A stretch of 13,154 nucleotides of DNA. Origin: Candidatus Poribacteria bacterium (lineage in GTDB: Bacteria; Poribacteria; DTPJ01; WJIO01). Location: positions 1-13,154 of the forward strand of contig WJIO01000377.1 of NCBI GenBank assembly GCA_014730235.1. The letters are read 5' to 3'. Below the pieces are notes generated by a model. It was given only the letters and a program-made list of their open reading frames with translations, was not told the origin of the DNA and searched no databases. This document shows positions 1-8,163 of this stretch, one piece after another. Every line of letters starts with the position of its first letter. Position 1 is the first letter of the stretch. Position numbers and translations under genes: made by a program.

Positions 1-266
1 CCTTCAGTATTGATCTGGACAACCTGAGCACCAGCGGCGGCTATTCGATCTGCGTCGTATGTGGTCTGTATGTCGCCTTCGATAACTGATATGGTAAATT
101 CGTCTTTCAGTGCCTTTATTGTATTTTCTATAAGAGTTGTTTTTCCAGAACCGGGACTGCTCATGACATTTATAGCCAGGAGATTTTTACTTTTGAATAA
201 AACCCGGTTTTCTGCGGCGATGCTGTCATTTGCTTTTAATACTTTTGTAACCAGCGGGACTTTCAT
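1..266 (-). CDS. hypB: HypB, hydrogenase nickel-insertion GTPase (N-terminal part, cut by window edge)
   Basis: HypB is a cytoplasmic SIMIBI-class GTPase that works with HypA to load nickel into the [NiFe] hydrogenase large subunit. Only the first 88 codons are inside the window; the gene continues past base 1. The ATG is at 266, with a GGGAG ribosome site about 7 bases upstream inside the end of hypA, and it starts 2 bases after the hypA stop. The P-loop SPGSGKTT lies at residues 37-44, and the conserved EGDIQTTYDADRI stretch follows. The N-terminus is short and lacks both the CxxCGC high-affinity nickel motif and a histidine-rich stretch, so this is the compact form of HypB and has no visible nickel store. 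It is the last gene of the hydrogenase operon visible here. Identification is firm; the C-terminal metal site cannot be judged. Confidence 0.95.
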   Translation of the reverse strand, partial: MKVPLVTKVLKANDSIAAENRVLFKSKNLLAINVMSSPGSGKTTLIENTIKALKDEFTISVIEGDIQTTYDADRIAAAGAQVVQINTE

Positions 267-268
267 TA

Positions 269-610
269 TTATTCTCCCTCGAATTCCAGTATTTCCAATT
301 CTCTTCCAGATACAATTTCTATTTCAACACCCTCACACTCAGGGCAGTTATCCATCCAGTCATTTACCTGGAAAATATGACCACAGGCTTTGCATTTTGC
401 TTTTGTGGGAACTTTATTTATAATCAGTTCTGCACCTTCCAGAGGTGTATCCTGACTGAGGATTTTAAAGCCAAAACGCAGGGCTTCCGGCTCTACATGG
501 TGCATTTCTCCAGCCTGAAGGGTAATGGACTGGACTTTTTCTATACCATGCTTTTCCATTTCTGCCTTGATAATTTTGATTATGTTGTCAGCGAGGGATA
601 CTTCGTGCAT
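269..610 (-). CDS. hypA: HypA, hydrogenase nickel metallochaperone
   Basis: HypA hands nickel to the hydrogenase large subunit together with HypB. The protein has 113 residues, a normal length for the family. It begins MHEVSLADNI, carrying the invariant N-terminal Met-His-Glu that binds nickel. A structural zinc site is formed by two CxxC pairs, Cys73/Cys76 (CKACG) and Cys89/Cys92 (CPEC). The ATG at 610 is the only sensible start because the MHE motif must be at the N-terminus. The ribosome site is weak. The gene follows the maturation protease after 17 bases and is followed by hypB after 2 bases, so it is probably translated from the same message. Nothing looks damaged. Confidence 0.97.
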   Translation of the reverse strand: MHEVSLADNIIKIIKAEMEKHGIEKVQSITLQAGEMHHVEPEALRFGFKILSQDTPLEGAELIINKVPTKAKCKACGHIFQVNDWMDNCPECEGVEIEIVSGRELEILEFEGE

Positions 611-627
611 TATCTAAACCAGGAATA

Positions 628-1071
628 TTACTTTGATATTCCCGATAATTCCAGAATTTTTTTTACGGCAATATCAGCCCATTTTTGTGTTCGGGTGGAT
701 AAATCTGTTCCAAAATCAAAATCATAACCTTTTACTGATACTATATAAGCCTTCGGTGTTTTTTGGAATATATTTTGAGTTAAGGCGAGGAGTGAATCTG
801 GTTTGAGGTGATGGGTAAAGGCTGATTGGGTAAAGGTGGCTTCTAAAGAAGCCACCTTTAGATCTTCTTCTCTATGACCTACATAGGCATCAGCAAATAT
901 AACTATATCGTAATCTTTAATGGTCTCAGATTGTTCGATTCCAAGCTGATGACAGCATACGGTGTCTATGCTTTCGCCGGCTTGTCGCTCAACTTCCTGG
1001 ACGATGTAGTGACCTACACCGTCGTCCTGGCGATGGAAATTGCCGTAGCCAATAACGATAGTATGGGACAA
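628..1071 (-). CDS. hoxW: [NiFe] hydrogenase large-subunit maturation protease (HoxW type, peptidase M52)
   Basis: This endopeptidase removes the C-terminal tail of the hydrogenase large subunit after nickel has been inserted. The 147-residue protein opens with IGYGNFHRQDDGVG (residues 7-20), the M52 signature. Probable nickel-sensing residues are Asp16 or Asp17, Asp61 (in FADAY) and His87 or His88. The glycine after the ATP-grasp-like first strand and the later VKGYDFDFG stretch also fit HoxW-like proteases of soluble hydrogenases. The start is TTG at 1071: no ATG lies ahead of the signature, and AAAGGA stands 5 bases upstream, overlapping the end of the large-subunit gene. The gap to that gene is 2 bases, which suggests translational coupling of enzyme and processing protease. 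The family is certain; the subtype name rests on context with the Hox-like subunits. Confidence 0.9.
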   Translation of the reverse strand: MSHTIVIGYGNFHRQDDGVGHYIVQEVERQAGESIDTVCCHQLGIEQSETIKDYDIVIFADAYVGHREEDLKVASLEATFTQSAFTHHLKPDSLLALTQNIFQKTPKAYIVSVKGYDFDFGTDLSTRTQKWADIAVKKILELSGISK

Positions 1072-1073
1072 AG

Positions 1074-2507
1074 CTATTCCTTTGAGTCTCTGGTTATCTG
1101 ATCCAGCAGATTACCGTCTTTGTCATACATTTCCAGAATTATGGGCATTTTACCCAGGGCATGGGTAGAGCACGACAGACATGGATCATAAGCCCGGATG
1201 GCTACCTCAACCCGGTTCAGCATACCTTCGGTAAGGTTGTTTCCATCCACATACTGTTTGGCCACGTCGTCAACGGATTTGCTCATGGCCCAATTGTTAT
1301 GTCCTGTGGCGATTATAAGGTTGACTTTCAGGAGTTTACCACCTTCGTCGACTTTATAATGGTGCAACAGCGTTCCGCGAGGAGCTTCAACACATCCGAC
1401 TCCCTCGCTCTGTAGTTCGCCGCCGTAGGCCCTTATATCATTGGAGAGAATATCCGGGTCGTCCAGAAGTTCCTTTACTCGCTCCATAGCATAAAGGGTC
1501 TCGATAAGTCTTGCATAATGATACCACAGAGAGCCTTCTACAGGTTTGCCCTCATTAATAGCTTTGAAATTTTTGAACTCTTCGTTTGCCAGCGGTGTGC
1601 TTATCTTGTCCGCAACGTTCAGACGACCCAACGGGCCGACGCGGTATACACCATCTGGATAACCAAGTTTTTTATAGAATGGGAACTTGAGGTAAGACCA
1701 GTCTTCCACATGTTCGCCGATATATTCCAGATAGTCAGAAGGATCAAATAACTCCCATGGTTCACCTTCCGGGCCTATCAGTCTTATTTTTCCTTCGTAG
1801 AGTTCCAGTGCACCGTCTTCTTTTACCAGCCCCATGTATCCTGTGGGGAAGACAGCGAAGGTCTCTACGGTTTCCATATTGTCACGAACCCAGCGTTTGG
1901 CTATTTCTATTCCCTGCTGGATGAAAGCAATATGCTCATCCATATCTTTAAGAATTGTATCTCGCTCTTCTTCTGTGAGAACGTTATTTACTCCGCCGGC
2001 AACGGCAAAAACCGGATGGATTTTCTTACCACCCAATGTCTTTATAATTTCCTGTCCGAATTTGCGAAGCATTACTGCCTTAGTCGCCAGGGTTGGGTTT
2101 ACCTGAACTATACCTATAACATTACGAATTTTCGGATCTGCATCAAAACTAAACAATAAATCAGGACCAGCCAGATGGAAAAAGTGCATGGCATGGGACT
2201 GAATAGTTTGTCCCATGTGCATCAATTCTCTAAGCAGGGAGGCTGTGCGCGGTGGTTCAATTCCGCTTACAGCGTCACATGCTTTGGCAGAACCCAGATG
2301 ATGGCTGACCGGGCATATACCACATATACGGGGTGTTATCTGGGGCATTTCATAATACATTCTACCCTCAGAGAATTTTTCAAAACCGCGGAATTGGTCA
2401 ATGTGGAGGTATGCGTTTTCTACTTTTCCATCATCATCCACATGGATGGTCACACGAGCATGTCCTTCTATTCGTGTTACAGGTTCAATGGCTATTTTTT
2501 TACCCAT
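1074..2507 (-). CDS. hoxH: [NiFe] hydrogenase large (catalytic) subunit, HoxH-like, group 3
   Basis: This subunit holds the NiFe(CN)2CO site that splits or makes H2. It has 477 residues. The N-terminal motif RICGIC gives Cys62 and Cys65, and IEPVTRIEGH (7-16) precedes it. The C-terminal motif DPCLSCSTH gives Cys443 and Cys446, ending at His449. A 28-residue tail beginning ALGKMP follows and should be removed by the protease encoded immediately downstream. The motifs and the long shared stretches (PRICGICPVSHHLG, VRVGPLGRLNVA, VEAPRGTLLHHY, IRAYDPCLSC) resemble HoxH of NAD-linked soluble hydrogenases much more than membrane uptake enzymes. GGAGG lies 6 bases before the ATG. It follows the small-subunit gene after 15 bases. 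There is no signal for export, so the enzyme is cytoplasmic. Group 3 placement is strong; the exact subgroup (3d or the bifurcating HydL type) needs a tree. Confidence 0.96.
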   Translation of the reverse strand: MGKKIAIEPVTRIEGHARVTIHVDDDGKVENAYLHIDQFRGFEKFSEGRMYYEMPQITPRICGICPVSHHLGSAKACDAVSGIEPPRTASLLRELMHMGQTIQSHAMHFFHLAGPDLLFSFDADPKIRNVIGIVQVNPTLATKAVMLRKFGQEIIKTLGGKKIHPVFAVAGGVNNVLTEEERDTILKDMDEHIAFIQQGIEIAKRWVRDNMETVETFAVFPTGYMGLVKEDGALELYEGKIRLIGPEGEPWELFDPSDYLEYIGEHVEDWSYLKFPFYKKLGYPDGVYRVGPLGRLNVADKISTPLANEEFKNFKAINEGKPVEGSLWYHYARLIETLYAMERVKELLDDPDILSNDIRAYGGELQSEGVGCVEAPRGTLLHHYKVDEGGKLLKVNLIIATGHNNWAMSKSVDDVAKQYVDGNNLTEGMLNRVEVAIRAYDPCLSCSTHALGKMPIILEMYDKDGNLLDQITRDSKE

Positions 2508-2522
2508 GAAAAACCTCCAGTA

Positions 2523-3065
2523 TCAGTCATACTTTAAGTATTCACCACTTAAAGTTGGTATGCGTCCTTCCAGTAATTCTTTTAATACAAAATATATAGA
2601 TTCAGCCGATGGAGGACATCCGGGAAGATTAACATCCACTTTTACAACCTCATGAACAGGCATAGATTGAGGAAGTAGTCGGGCAATCTCTCTGGATTTG
2701 GGTATCTTTCCATCCACAGTGCTTTCGGTTTCTACATACCCGCGAGTAAGAACGTCATCAGGTGTCAGGTCGTTGCGCATGGTAGGAATACCATTCATGG
2801 CAGCACAGTCACCTATTGCTACCAGTATTTTACACCGTTCTCTCATACGTCTGGCTACTCTTCTCTGGTGTGTGTCAGATACGGCTCCGGTAAGAATGCC
2901 TACATCCACGCCTTCCTCAGGCGGTTCCTTGAGGTCGGTTATAGGAGAAGAGGTTATTTCTATTTTGCTCAAAAGCTCGATCAGATGTTCATCCATATCC
3001 AGGAGCGACATGTGGCATCCTGCACAGACATCCAGCCAATCGGTTGCTACAGTTACCTTAGGCAT
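2523..3065 (-). CDS. hoxY: [NiFe] hydrogenase small subunit, HoxY-like
   Basis: The small subunit passes electrons between the NiFe site and the diaphorase part. At 180 residues it is the short, soluble form. Cys14 and Cys17 (CAGC), Cys87 (GDCAAM) and Cys150 (PGCPPS) form the set expected for the single proximal [4Fe-4S] cluster. The medial and distal cluster domains and the twin-arginine signal of membrane hydrogenases are absent. TGA ends the gene 15 bases before the large subunit. The ATG at 3065 has AAGGAG about 9 bases upstream. The 81-base gap between this gene and the NuoG-like gene before it is larger than most gaps in the operon and holds only weak dyads. With one cluster, electrons must leave directly to the NuoG-like subunit, as in NAD-reducing enzymes. 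Confidence 0.95.
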   Translation of the reverse strand: MPKVTVATDWLDVCAGCHMSLLDMDEHLIELLSKIEITSSPITDLKEPPEEGVDVGILTGAVSDTHQRRVARRMRERCKILVAIGDCAAMNGIPTMRNDLTPDDVLTRGYVETESTVDGKIPKSREIARLLPQSMPVHEVVKVDVNLPGCPPSAESIYFVLKELLEGRIPTLSGEYLKYD

Positions 3066-3146
3066 TTAGCTTATCTCCTTACAATATATTTTTAAAAGCC
3101 GATTAGTTTAACAGCTTTCTAATGTCCTTTATTCCCCAAGGAACGA

Positions 3147-4889
3147 TTAACCAATTTTTTCCGCCAGAGCGTTGAGAATATCCGCTTCTGCTTTAACCTC
3201 TTTGGGTGGGTCAACGGCTTTGTTTACTTTTAACTCCTGTCCTTCCATGTTTATAACTGTGCCTTCTCTTTCCGCCCATATAGTTGTTGGCAGAATAACG
3301 TCGGCAACTTCGTCCCAGGGTTCCATATAGCTTGTCTGAACAGCCACGAAATCAGCTTTTTTCAGCTTTGACAGAAGTTCCTCAGAGATGTCACCGGCTT
3401 CACAGGCCATTACATAGACGCAACTGGCTTTATCAGGGTCGAATTCTCCATCCAGACCAGCAGCCAGAGCGCCGCGGCTGTTGATACCAGGGGGCATCCA
3501 GAAAAATTTGGCATTGTCAGCAAGTTCTTCCCGCATTTTGTCTACCTGATTTATTGCTTCATCATTGTAAACAACAATGGGATTTTCTGCATCCTTACAA
3601 AGCTCGATAGCTTTGTCCAGTTCTGATATTTTCAGATGTTTATCGGCAAATTCAATCAGGCCGGTTTCTTCGTCGTTTACAATAACCAGCCTTTTATCCC
3701 TCTCGATTAAATTGCGCTTTATCAGAAAACCCACAACCTGATGCAGACCCTCCGAAAGGTCTTCGCCTACTACAACATACAAATCAGCGTCGTTCAGATC
3801 GGATAGGTCAAAGCCTTTCTCCGGCGGATCTGAGATGGGGCCTTCTATACAACCTACATTTTTTGCACCCATATCATCGGAATATTTGGCAAATAATTTC
3901 AGAGTTTCGGTAGTGGCATGGGTTGATACCAGTCCGCCTATTTTATCTTTATCGGTAAATTTAAGCTTTTCTGCAACAGCGTTCAGGGCTTCGTTCCAGG
4001 TTGCTTTCTGGAGTTGATCATCTTTTCGGATCATGGGTTTGTTGGCCCTGGCTCTACATTCATCATATAATGGGGAAAAACGACCAAGAACGCAAAGCAG
4101 ACCTTTATTTGGTTCAGCATCCCAGTCGCCTTCGATCCTGATAAGGTAGTTGTCACGACTGATTATTTCATTTCCGCATCCTACGCTGCAAAACAGACAT
4201 GTGCTTTTGGTGGTGTCTACTTCAGTTTTTCTTCCCATATATGCGCTGCGACGGTCAAGGATAGCTCCGGTGGGGCATACCTGAACGCATGTACCACAGC
4301 TAACACATCCGGATTCGCCTCGGTTTTCGCCCATATCGGATATAATCTGGGCTTTTGATCCTCTGTTGGATATACCAAGCACTTGGTTTCCGGCCATATC
4401 GTTACAAACCCTGACACATCGGTAACAAAGGATACAGCGATTTGGGTCGGCTACCAGGTATCTCTGGGAAGAATCAACATGCGTTGATTCCTCAGATGGC
4501 GTAACAGGCATTTTTATGTAATCAATTCCAAACCTGTAGGCCAGGTCCTGAAGTTCGCAGTCGCCACTGGCGGCACAGTACATACAATGGTGATTGCCCT
4601 CTGATAACAGGAATTCAAGGACATTTCTGCGCATCCCCCTGAGCTTTTCTGTATCAGTTTGTATTATCATTCCATCAGTTGCCGGAGTAGTGCAAGAGGT
4701 GCTTATACGAGGTCTTCCTGAGCCTTCAATTTCCACAATACATATCCTGCAGGAACCCATGTCCGGTATTCCATCAAAATGGCAGAGGGTAGGTACATCA
4801 ATGTCGTTTTTCTGACATACATTGAGTATGGTATCTCCATCCTCTCCTTTAACCTCTTTATCGTTTATGGTGAGTGTGATCTCAGCCAT
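3147..4889 (-). CDS. NuoG-like iron-sulfur subunit with shortened molybdopterin-oxidoreductase domain (HoxU/HydA-like)
   Basis: This is probably the electron wire between the hydrogenase pair and the flavin subunits. Its 580 residues carry, in order: a plant-ferredoxin [2Fe-2S] domain (Cys36, Cys47, Cys50, Cys66); a histidine-type [4Fe-4S] site (His100, Cys102, Cys105, Cys111); two [4Fe-4S] sites (Cys152/155/158/162 and Cys195/198/201/205); and a fifth site of the NuoG N7 or formate-dehydrogenase kind (Cys231/234/238 and Cys266). A molybdopterin-oxidoreductase-like domain (about 270-580) follows. It is much shorter than in formate dehydrogenase or full NuoG, shows no Cys/Sec active site, and has Leu268 where formate dehydrogenases usually have the lysine of CxKGRF. 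It is therefore probably structural. HoxU of classic NAD-linked hydrogenases is only about 230-240 residues, so this one is greatly extended. AAGGAGG lies 7 bases before the ATG. Confidence 0.9.
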   Translation of the reverse strand: MAEITLTINDKEVKGEDGDTILNVCQKNDIDVPTLCHFDGIPDMGSCRICIVEIEGSGRPRISTSCTTPATDGMIIQTDTEKLRGMRRNVLEFLLSEGNHHCMYCAASGDCELQDLAYRFGIDYIKMPVTPSEESTHVDSSQRYLVADPNRCILCYRCVRVCNDMAGNQVLGISNRGSKAQIISDMGENRGESGCVSCGTCVQVCPTGAILDRRSAYMGRKTEVDTTKSTCLFCSVGCGNEIISRDNYLIRIEGDWDAEPNKGLLCVLGRFSPLYDECRARANKPMIRKDDQLQKATWNEALNAVAEKLKFTDKDKIGGLVSTHATTETLKLFAKYSDDMGAKNVGCIEGPISDPPEKGFDLSDLNDADLYVVVGEDLSEGLHQVVGFLIKRNLIERDKRLVIVNDEETGLIEFADKHLKISELDKAIELCKDAENPIVVYNDEAINQVDKMREELADNAKFFWMPPGINSRGALAAGLDGEFDPDKASCVYVMACEAGDISEELLSKLKKADFVAVQTSYMEPWDEVADVILPTTIWAEREGTVINMEGQELKVNKAVDPPKEVKAEADILNALAEKIG

Positions 4890-4920
4890 CTACTGTCCTC
4901 CTTAAAAGGTATATTATATT

Positions 4921-4970
4921 AGTGATCCGTGATCAGTAATCTGCGATCGGTTCTCTGATCACGGGTCACT
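4921..4970. repeat. Intercistronic imperfect palindrome inside the hydrogenase operon
   Basis: The arms are 4921-4936 (agtgatccgtgatcag) and 4955-4970 (ctgatcacgggtcact). They pair over 16 positions with one G-T type mismatch and an 18-base loop. The element fills most of the 90-base gap between the NuoF-GltD fusion and the NuoG-like gene and begins 10 bases after the fusion's stop. The sequence is built from GTGATC/AGTAATC-like units, as short dispersed REP-type repeats often are. On the minus strand it is not followed by a T-run, so it is not a standard terminator. It may stabilise or process the message, or be an inserted repeat. Confidence 0.7.
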
Positions 4971-4979
4971 GATTACTGT

Positions 4980-7900
4980 TTAATCTGCCGGAACTTCGGC
5001 TTCCTCTTCTTCTTCCATATGTTCCAGAGCTTCTTTGGCATCTTCGGTCTGAAGATCACACCTTAAACAACGTCTGGCTTCAGTTACAGCCATTTTTTCA
5101 GTGTAACCCATTTCGACTTCCTTGAAGTTCTTCTGTCTGTCACATACCGGCAGATGTGGCATAGAAACTCTACCTTCCTGTTCTATTTCCTGTTCACTTA
5201 ATTCTACCGGAGGAACAAATATTGAAGGTCTGGATACGTTATAATCCCTGACCATCTTTTCACGTCGCAGGTATTTGTCGATCATCTCTGCGGCAATTTT
5301 ACCCGATGCCATAGCTTCTACAGCGTTGTTGGGTGCAGTTACAACATCACCACCGGCAAATATACCGTATACGTTGGTGGCATAAGTTTCTCGATCCACT
5401 TCTATAGTACCAATCTTCGATATGTTGATACCATGACCTTCACCCAGGAATTCCAGGGCGGCGGTTTCACCAATACCCAGAACCAATGTATCCAGTTCTA
5501 CAGTATACTCAGAATCAGGGACAGGTATTGGCCTTCTTCTGCCGCTGTCGTCCACTTCCCCTAACTCGGTCTTTATGAACTCTACAGCTTTAAGCTGACC
5601 ATTTTCCGCAATAATTCTCTTGGGTAATGTAAGAAGTTTGACATTGACACCCTCTTCAATGGCTGCGTCCAGTTCTTCTTCAAATCCCGGCATTTCGTGT
5701 CTTGTTCTTCTGTAAAATACAGTGACTTCTTCCACGCCTTCGAGCCTGTTGGCAACTCTGGATGAGTCTATGGCAGCGTTACCACCACCGATAACACCAA
5801 CTCTGGGGCCGACTTTAATTCCCATATGGAATTTCAAAGAACGCAGGAAGTCAATAGCATGGATTACACCTTCAGCATATTCATTTTTTATTGCCAGTCT
5901 GTTTTTCTTATGAGCGCCAGCAGCTATGAATGTAGCGGCGTAATCGGATATTACCTGGTCGAAAGGTATATCCTCGCCAATTCTGACGTTGGTTCTGATT
6001 TTAACGCCAGCCCGGCGAATATTGTCTATATCCCTTTCAAGAGCTTCTTTGGGAAGCCTGTAATCGGGTATATACATGGCCGGTGCACCACCTGCAATTG
6101 GCTCTGCTTCAAATACCGTAACATCATAACCTTTTTTGGCCAGGTAATAAGCAGCCGTTAATCCGGCAGGGCCTGAACCTATTACGGCCACAGGTTCTTT
6201 GTCAATTACCGGGGCTTCTTTTAGCTCATATCTGCTTGTTTGTTCGGCATAATCAGCCACGAATCGCTTAAGATGCCTGATAGCTATGGGATCACCCCAT
6301 TTGCCAGCCTGACATTTTGATTCGCATGGATAGTGGCATATTCTACCACAAAGAGAAGGTAGTGGGTTGTCCTTTCTGATGACTTCCCAGGCTTCGTTGT
6401 AGCGACCCCAGGAAATCAGAGATGTATATACCGCTGCCTCTGTGCCTATTGGGCATACATGACTGCAAGCCGACGATATGACTTCCTGACATATAACGGC
6501 AGGACATTTTTTGAGCTTAATATGGGCTTCATATTCGTCACGGAAGAAATCTATAGTGGATAAGATGGCATTGGGTGCTGTTTGGCCCAGAGCACACAGG
6601 GACGAATTTTTAACTGTATTGGCGATGTCCATGAGAAGCTCAATATCGCCCTCTTTGCCTTTACCCTTGGTGATACGGGTAAGGATTTCCAGCATCCGTT
6701 TTGTGCCCACACGACATGGAACGCATTTACCGCAGGATTCATCCTGTACAAATTCCATGAAGTAACGGGCTATTTCCACCATACAGGTATCTTCGTCCAT
6801 GACGATCATACCGCCTGAACCCATAATAGCACCTACACTGCTCAGGGATTCATAATCAACCGGCAGGTTGATGTACTGCAGGGGCACACAACCACCGGAA
6901 GGGCCCCCGATTTGAACGGCTTTAAATTCCTTGCCGTCCTGGATTCCTCCGCCGATCTCAAATATGATCTCTTTAAGGGTAGTTCCGTTGGGAACTTCGA
7001 TAAGACCGGTGTTGTTTACATCACCAGCCAGGGCGAACAGCTTTGTACCCTTGCTGTTTTTAGTTCCAATATCCGCATACCATTCAGCACCGTTGTTGAT
7101 GATATTGGCTATATTGGAGTAGGTTTCAACGTTGTTTATATTGGTTGGTTTTTCCCATAAACCTGAGTTTGCCGGGAAGGGGGGTCTTGGTCGGGGCATA
7201 CCCCTTTTACCTTCGATGGATGCCATTAATGCTGTTTCTTCACCGCATACAAAAGCTCCAGCGCCTTCCATAATATTTAGTTTGAAGTTGAAGCCGGTTC
7301 CCAGTATATTTTCGCCCAGAAGTCCCATATCTTCCATCTGTTTAACGGCTATTTTCAGGTGTTCCACCGCTATGGGATATTCGGCTCTGACGTATATGTA
7401 GCCTTCCTGCGCTCCAATAGCATAGGCAGCTATGCACATACCTTCCAGGGTTGTATGGGGGTCGCCTTCAAGAACGGCTCTGTCCATAAAAGCGCCAGGG
7501 TCGCCTTCGTCGGCGTTACATATAATATATTTTTCATCTCCTCTGGCACTTCTGGCGAACTGCCACTTCATGCCTGTGGAGAATCCTGCACCGCCGCGAC
7601 CACGCAGGCCGGAATTTTTAACTTCGTCAATTACCTCTTCCGGTGTCATGGTGGTCAGAGCTTTCACCAGGGCTTTATAACCATCCCGGGCTATATACTG
7701 GTTAACATCCTGGGGATCTATGTGACCACAGTTGCGAAGCACCAGCTTCATTTGTTTTTTGTAGAATGGAACTTCATCGGTTTTTGCGAATTTTTCGCCT
7801 GTTTCAGGGTCTTCGTATATTAGTTTTTCAATTACGTTGCCCTTCATCAGGGTTTCAGATACGATTTCAGGAACGTCATCAACAGATACTTCCTGGTAGA

Positions 7901-8153
7901 AATATCCATAGGGATCAATAGCCATTACAGGAGCTTTTGCGCAGAAACCGTGACATCCTGTGTCAACAATTTCTACCTTGTCCTGTATACCGGCTTTTTC
8001 GATCTCACTTACAAGAGCGTCCCTGATCTCCTCTGCGCCATAAGCACGACAGCCTGTCATACATATGCGCACCCGGATTTTGTCTGTATCCTGGGCTTCA
8101 ACCAATGATTTCCGCAAAGATTCCAGATCTTCAGGTGTTTTTAGCTTTTCCAT
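4980..8153 (-). CDS. Fused NuoF-like NADH/FMN subunit and GltD/NfnB-like FAD oxidoreductase (HoxF/HydB-GltD fusion)
   Basis: This is the pyridine-nucleotide-reactive subunit, with 1057 residues. Residues 1-110 form a thioredoxin-like [2Fe-2S] domain (Cys31, Cys35, Cys67, Cys71). Residues 135-545 form NuoF: the NADH/FMN site GLRGRGGAGFSTG (182-194), CNADEGDPGAF (212-222), GAFVCGEETAL (299-309), and a [4Fe-4S] site at Cys474/477/480 and Cys520. From about 549 a GltD/NfnB-like module begins: cysteines 550, 555, 563, 567 and 602, 606, 610, 614 for two probable [4Fe-4S] clusters; an FAD fold with VIGSGPAG (657-664) and IFAGGD (931-936); and an inserted NAD(P)H fold with VIGGGNAA (787-794). It closes with RRCLRC (1028-1032) and an acidic tail. 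The reading frame is unbroken, and AAGGAG lies 6 bases before the ATG, overlapping the nuoE stop. A second redox partner such as NADP(H) or ferredoxin is inferred, not shown. Confidence 0.93.
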   Translation of the reverse strand: MEKLKTPEDLESLRKSLVEAQDTDKIRVRICMTGCRAYGAEEIRDALVSEIEKAGIQDKVEIVDTGCHGFCAKAPVMAIDPYGYFYQEVSVDDVPEIVSETLMKGNVIEKLIYEDPETGEKFAKTDEVPFYKKQMKLVLRNCGHIDPQDVNQYIARDGYKALVKALTTMTPEEVIDEVKNSGLRGRGGAGFSTGMKWQFARSARGDEKYIICNADEGDPGAFMDRAVLEGDPHTTLEGMCIAAYAIGAQEGYIYVRAEYPIAVEHLKIAVKQMEDMGLLGENILGTGFNFKLNIMEGAGAFVCGEETALMASIEGKRGMPRPRPPFPANSGLWEKPTNINNVETYSNIANIINNGAEWYADIGTKNSKGTKLFALAGDVNNTGLIEVPNGTTLKEIIFEIGGGIQDGKEFKAVQIGGPSGGCVPLQYINLPVDYESLSSVGAIMGSGGMIVMDEDTCMVEIARYFMEFVQDESCGKCVPCRVGTKRMLEILTRITKGKGKEGDIELLMDIANTVKNSSLCALGQTAPNAILSTIDFFRDEYEAHIKLKKCPAVICQEVISSACSHVCPIGTEAAVYTSLISWGRYNEAWEVIRKDNPLPSLCGRICHYPCESKCQAGKWGDPIAIRHLKRFVADYAEQTSRYELKEAPVIDKEPVAVIGSGPAGLTAAYYLAKKGYDVTVFEAEPIAGGAPAMYIPDYRLPKEALERDIDNIRRAGVKIRTNVRIGEDIPFDQVISDYAATFIAAGAHKKNRLAIKNEYAEGVIHAIDFLRSLKFHMGIKVGPRVGVIGGGNAAIDSSRVANRLEGVEEVTVFYRRTRHEMPGFEEELDAAIEEGVNVKLLTLPKRIIAENGQLKAVEFIKTELGEVDDSGRRRPIPVPDSEYTVELDTLVLGIGETAALEFLGEGHGINISKIGTIEVDRETYATNVYGIFAGGDVVTAPNNAVEAMASGKIAAEMIDKYLRREKMVRDYNVSRPSIFVPPVELSEQEIEQEGRVSMPHLPVCDRQKNFKEVEMGYTEKMAVTEARRCLRCDLQTEDAKEALEHMEEEEEAEVPAD

Positions 8154-8163
8154 CAGGAGCTCC

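Noticed and set aside
3066-3146. Gap between the NuoG-like and small-subunit genes as a terminator or promoter site
   Set aside because: Only weak dyads (aaagc/gcttt) and AT-rich sequence; nothing strong enough to call.
7359-7823. Plus-strand 154-codon frame inside the NuoF-GltD gene
   Set aside because: It is antisense to highly conserved NuoF sequence; its residues are explained by the opposite strand and it has no family features.
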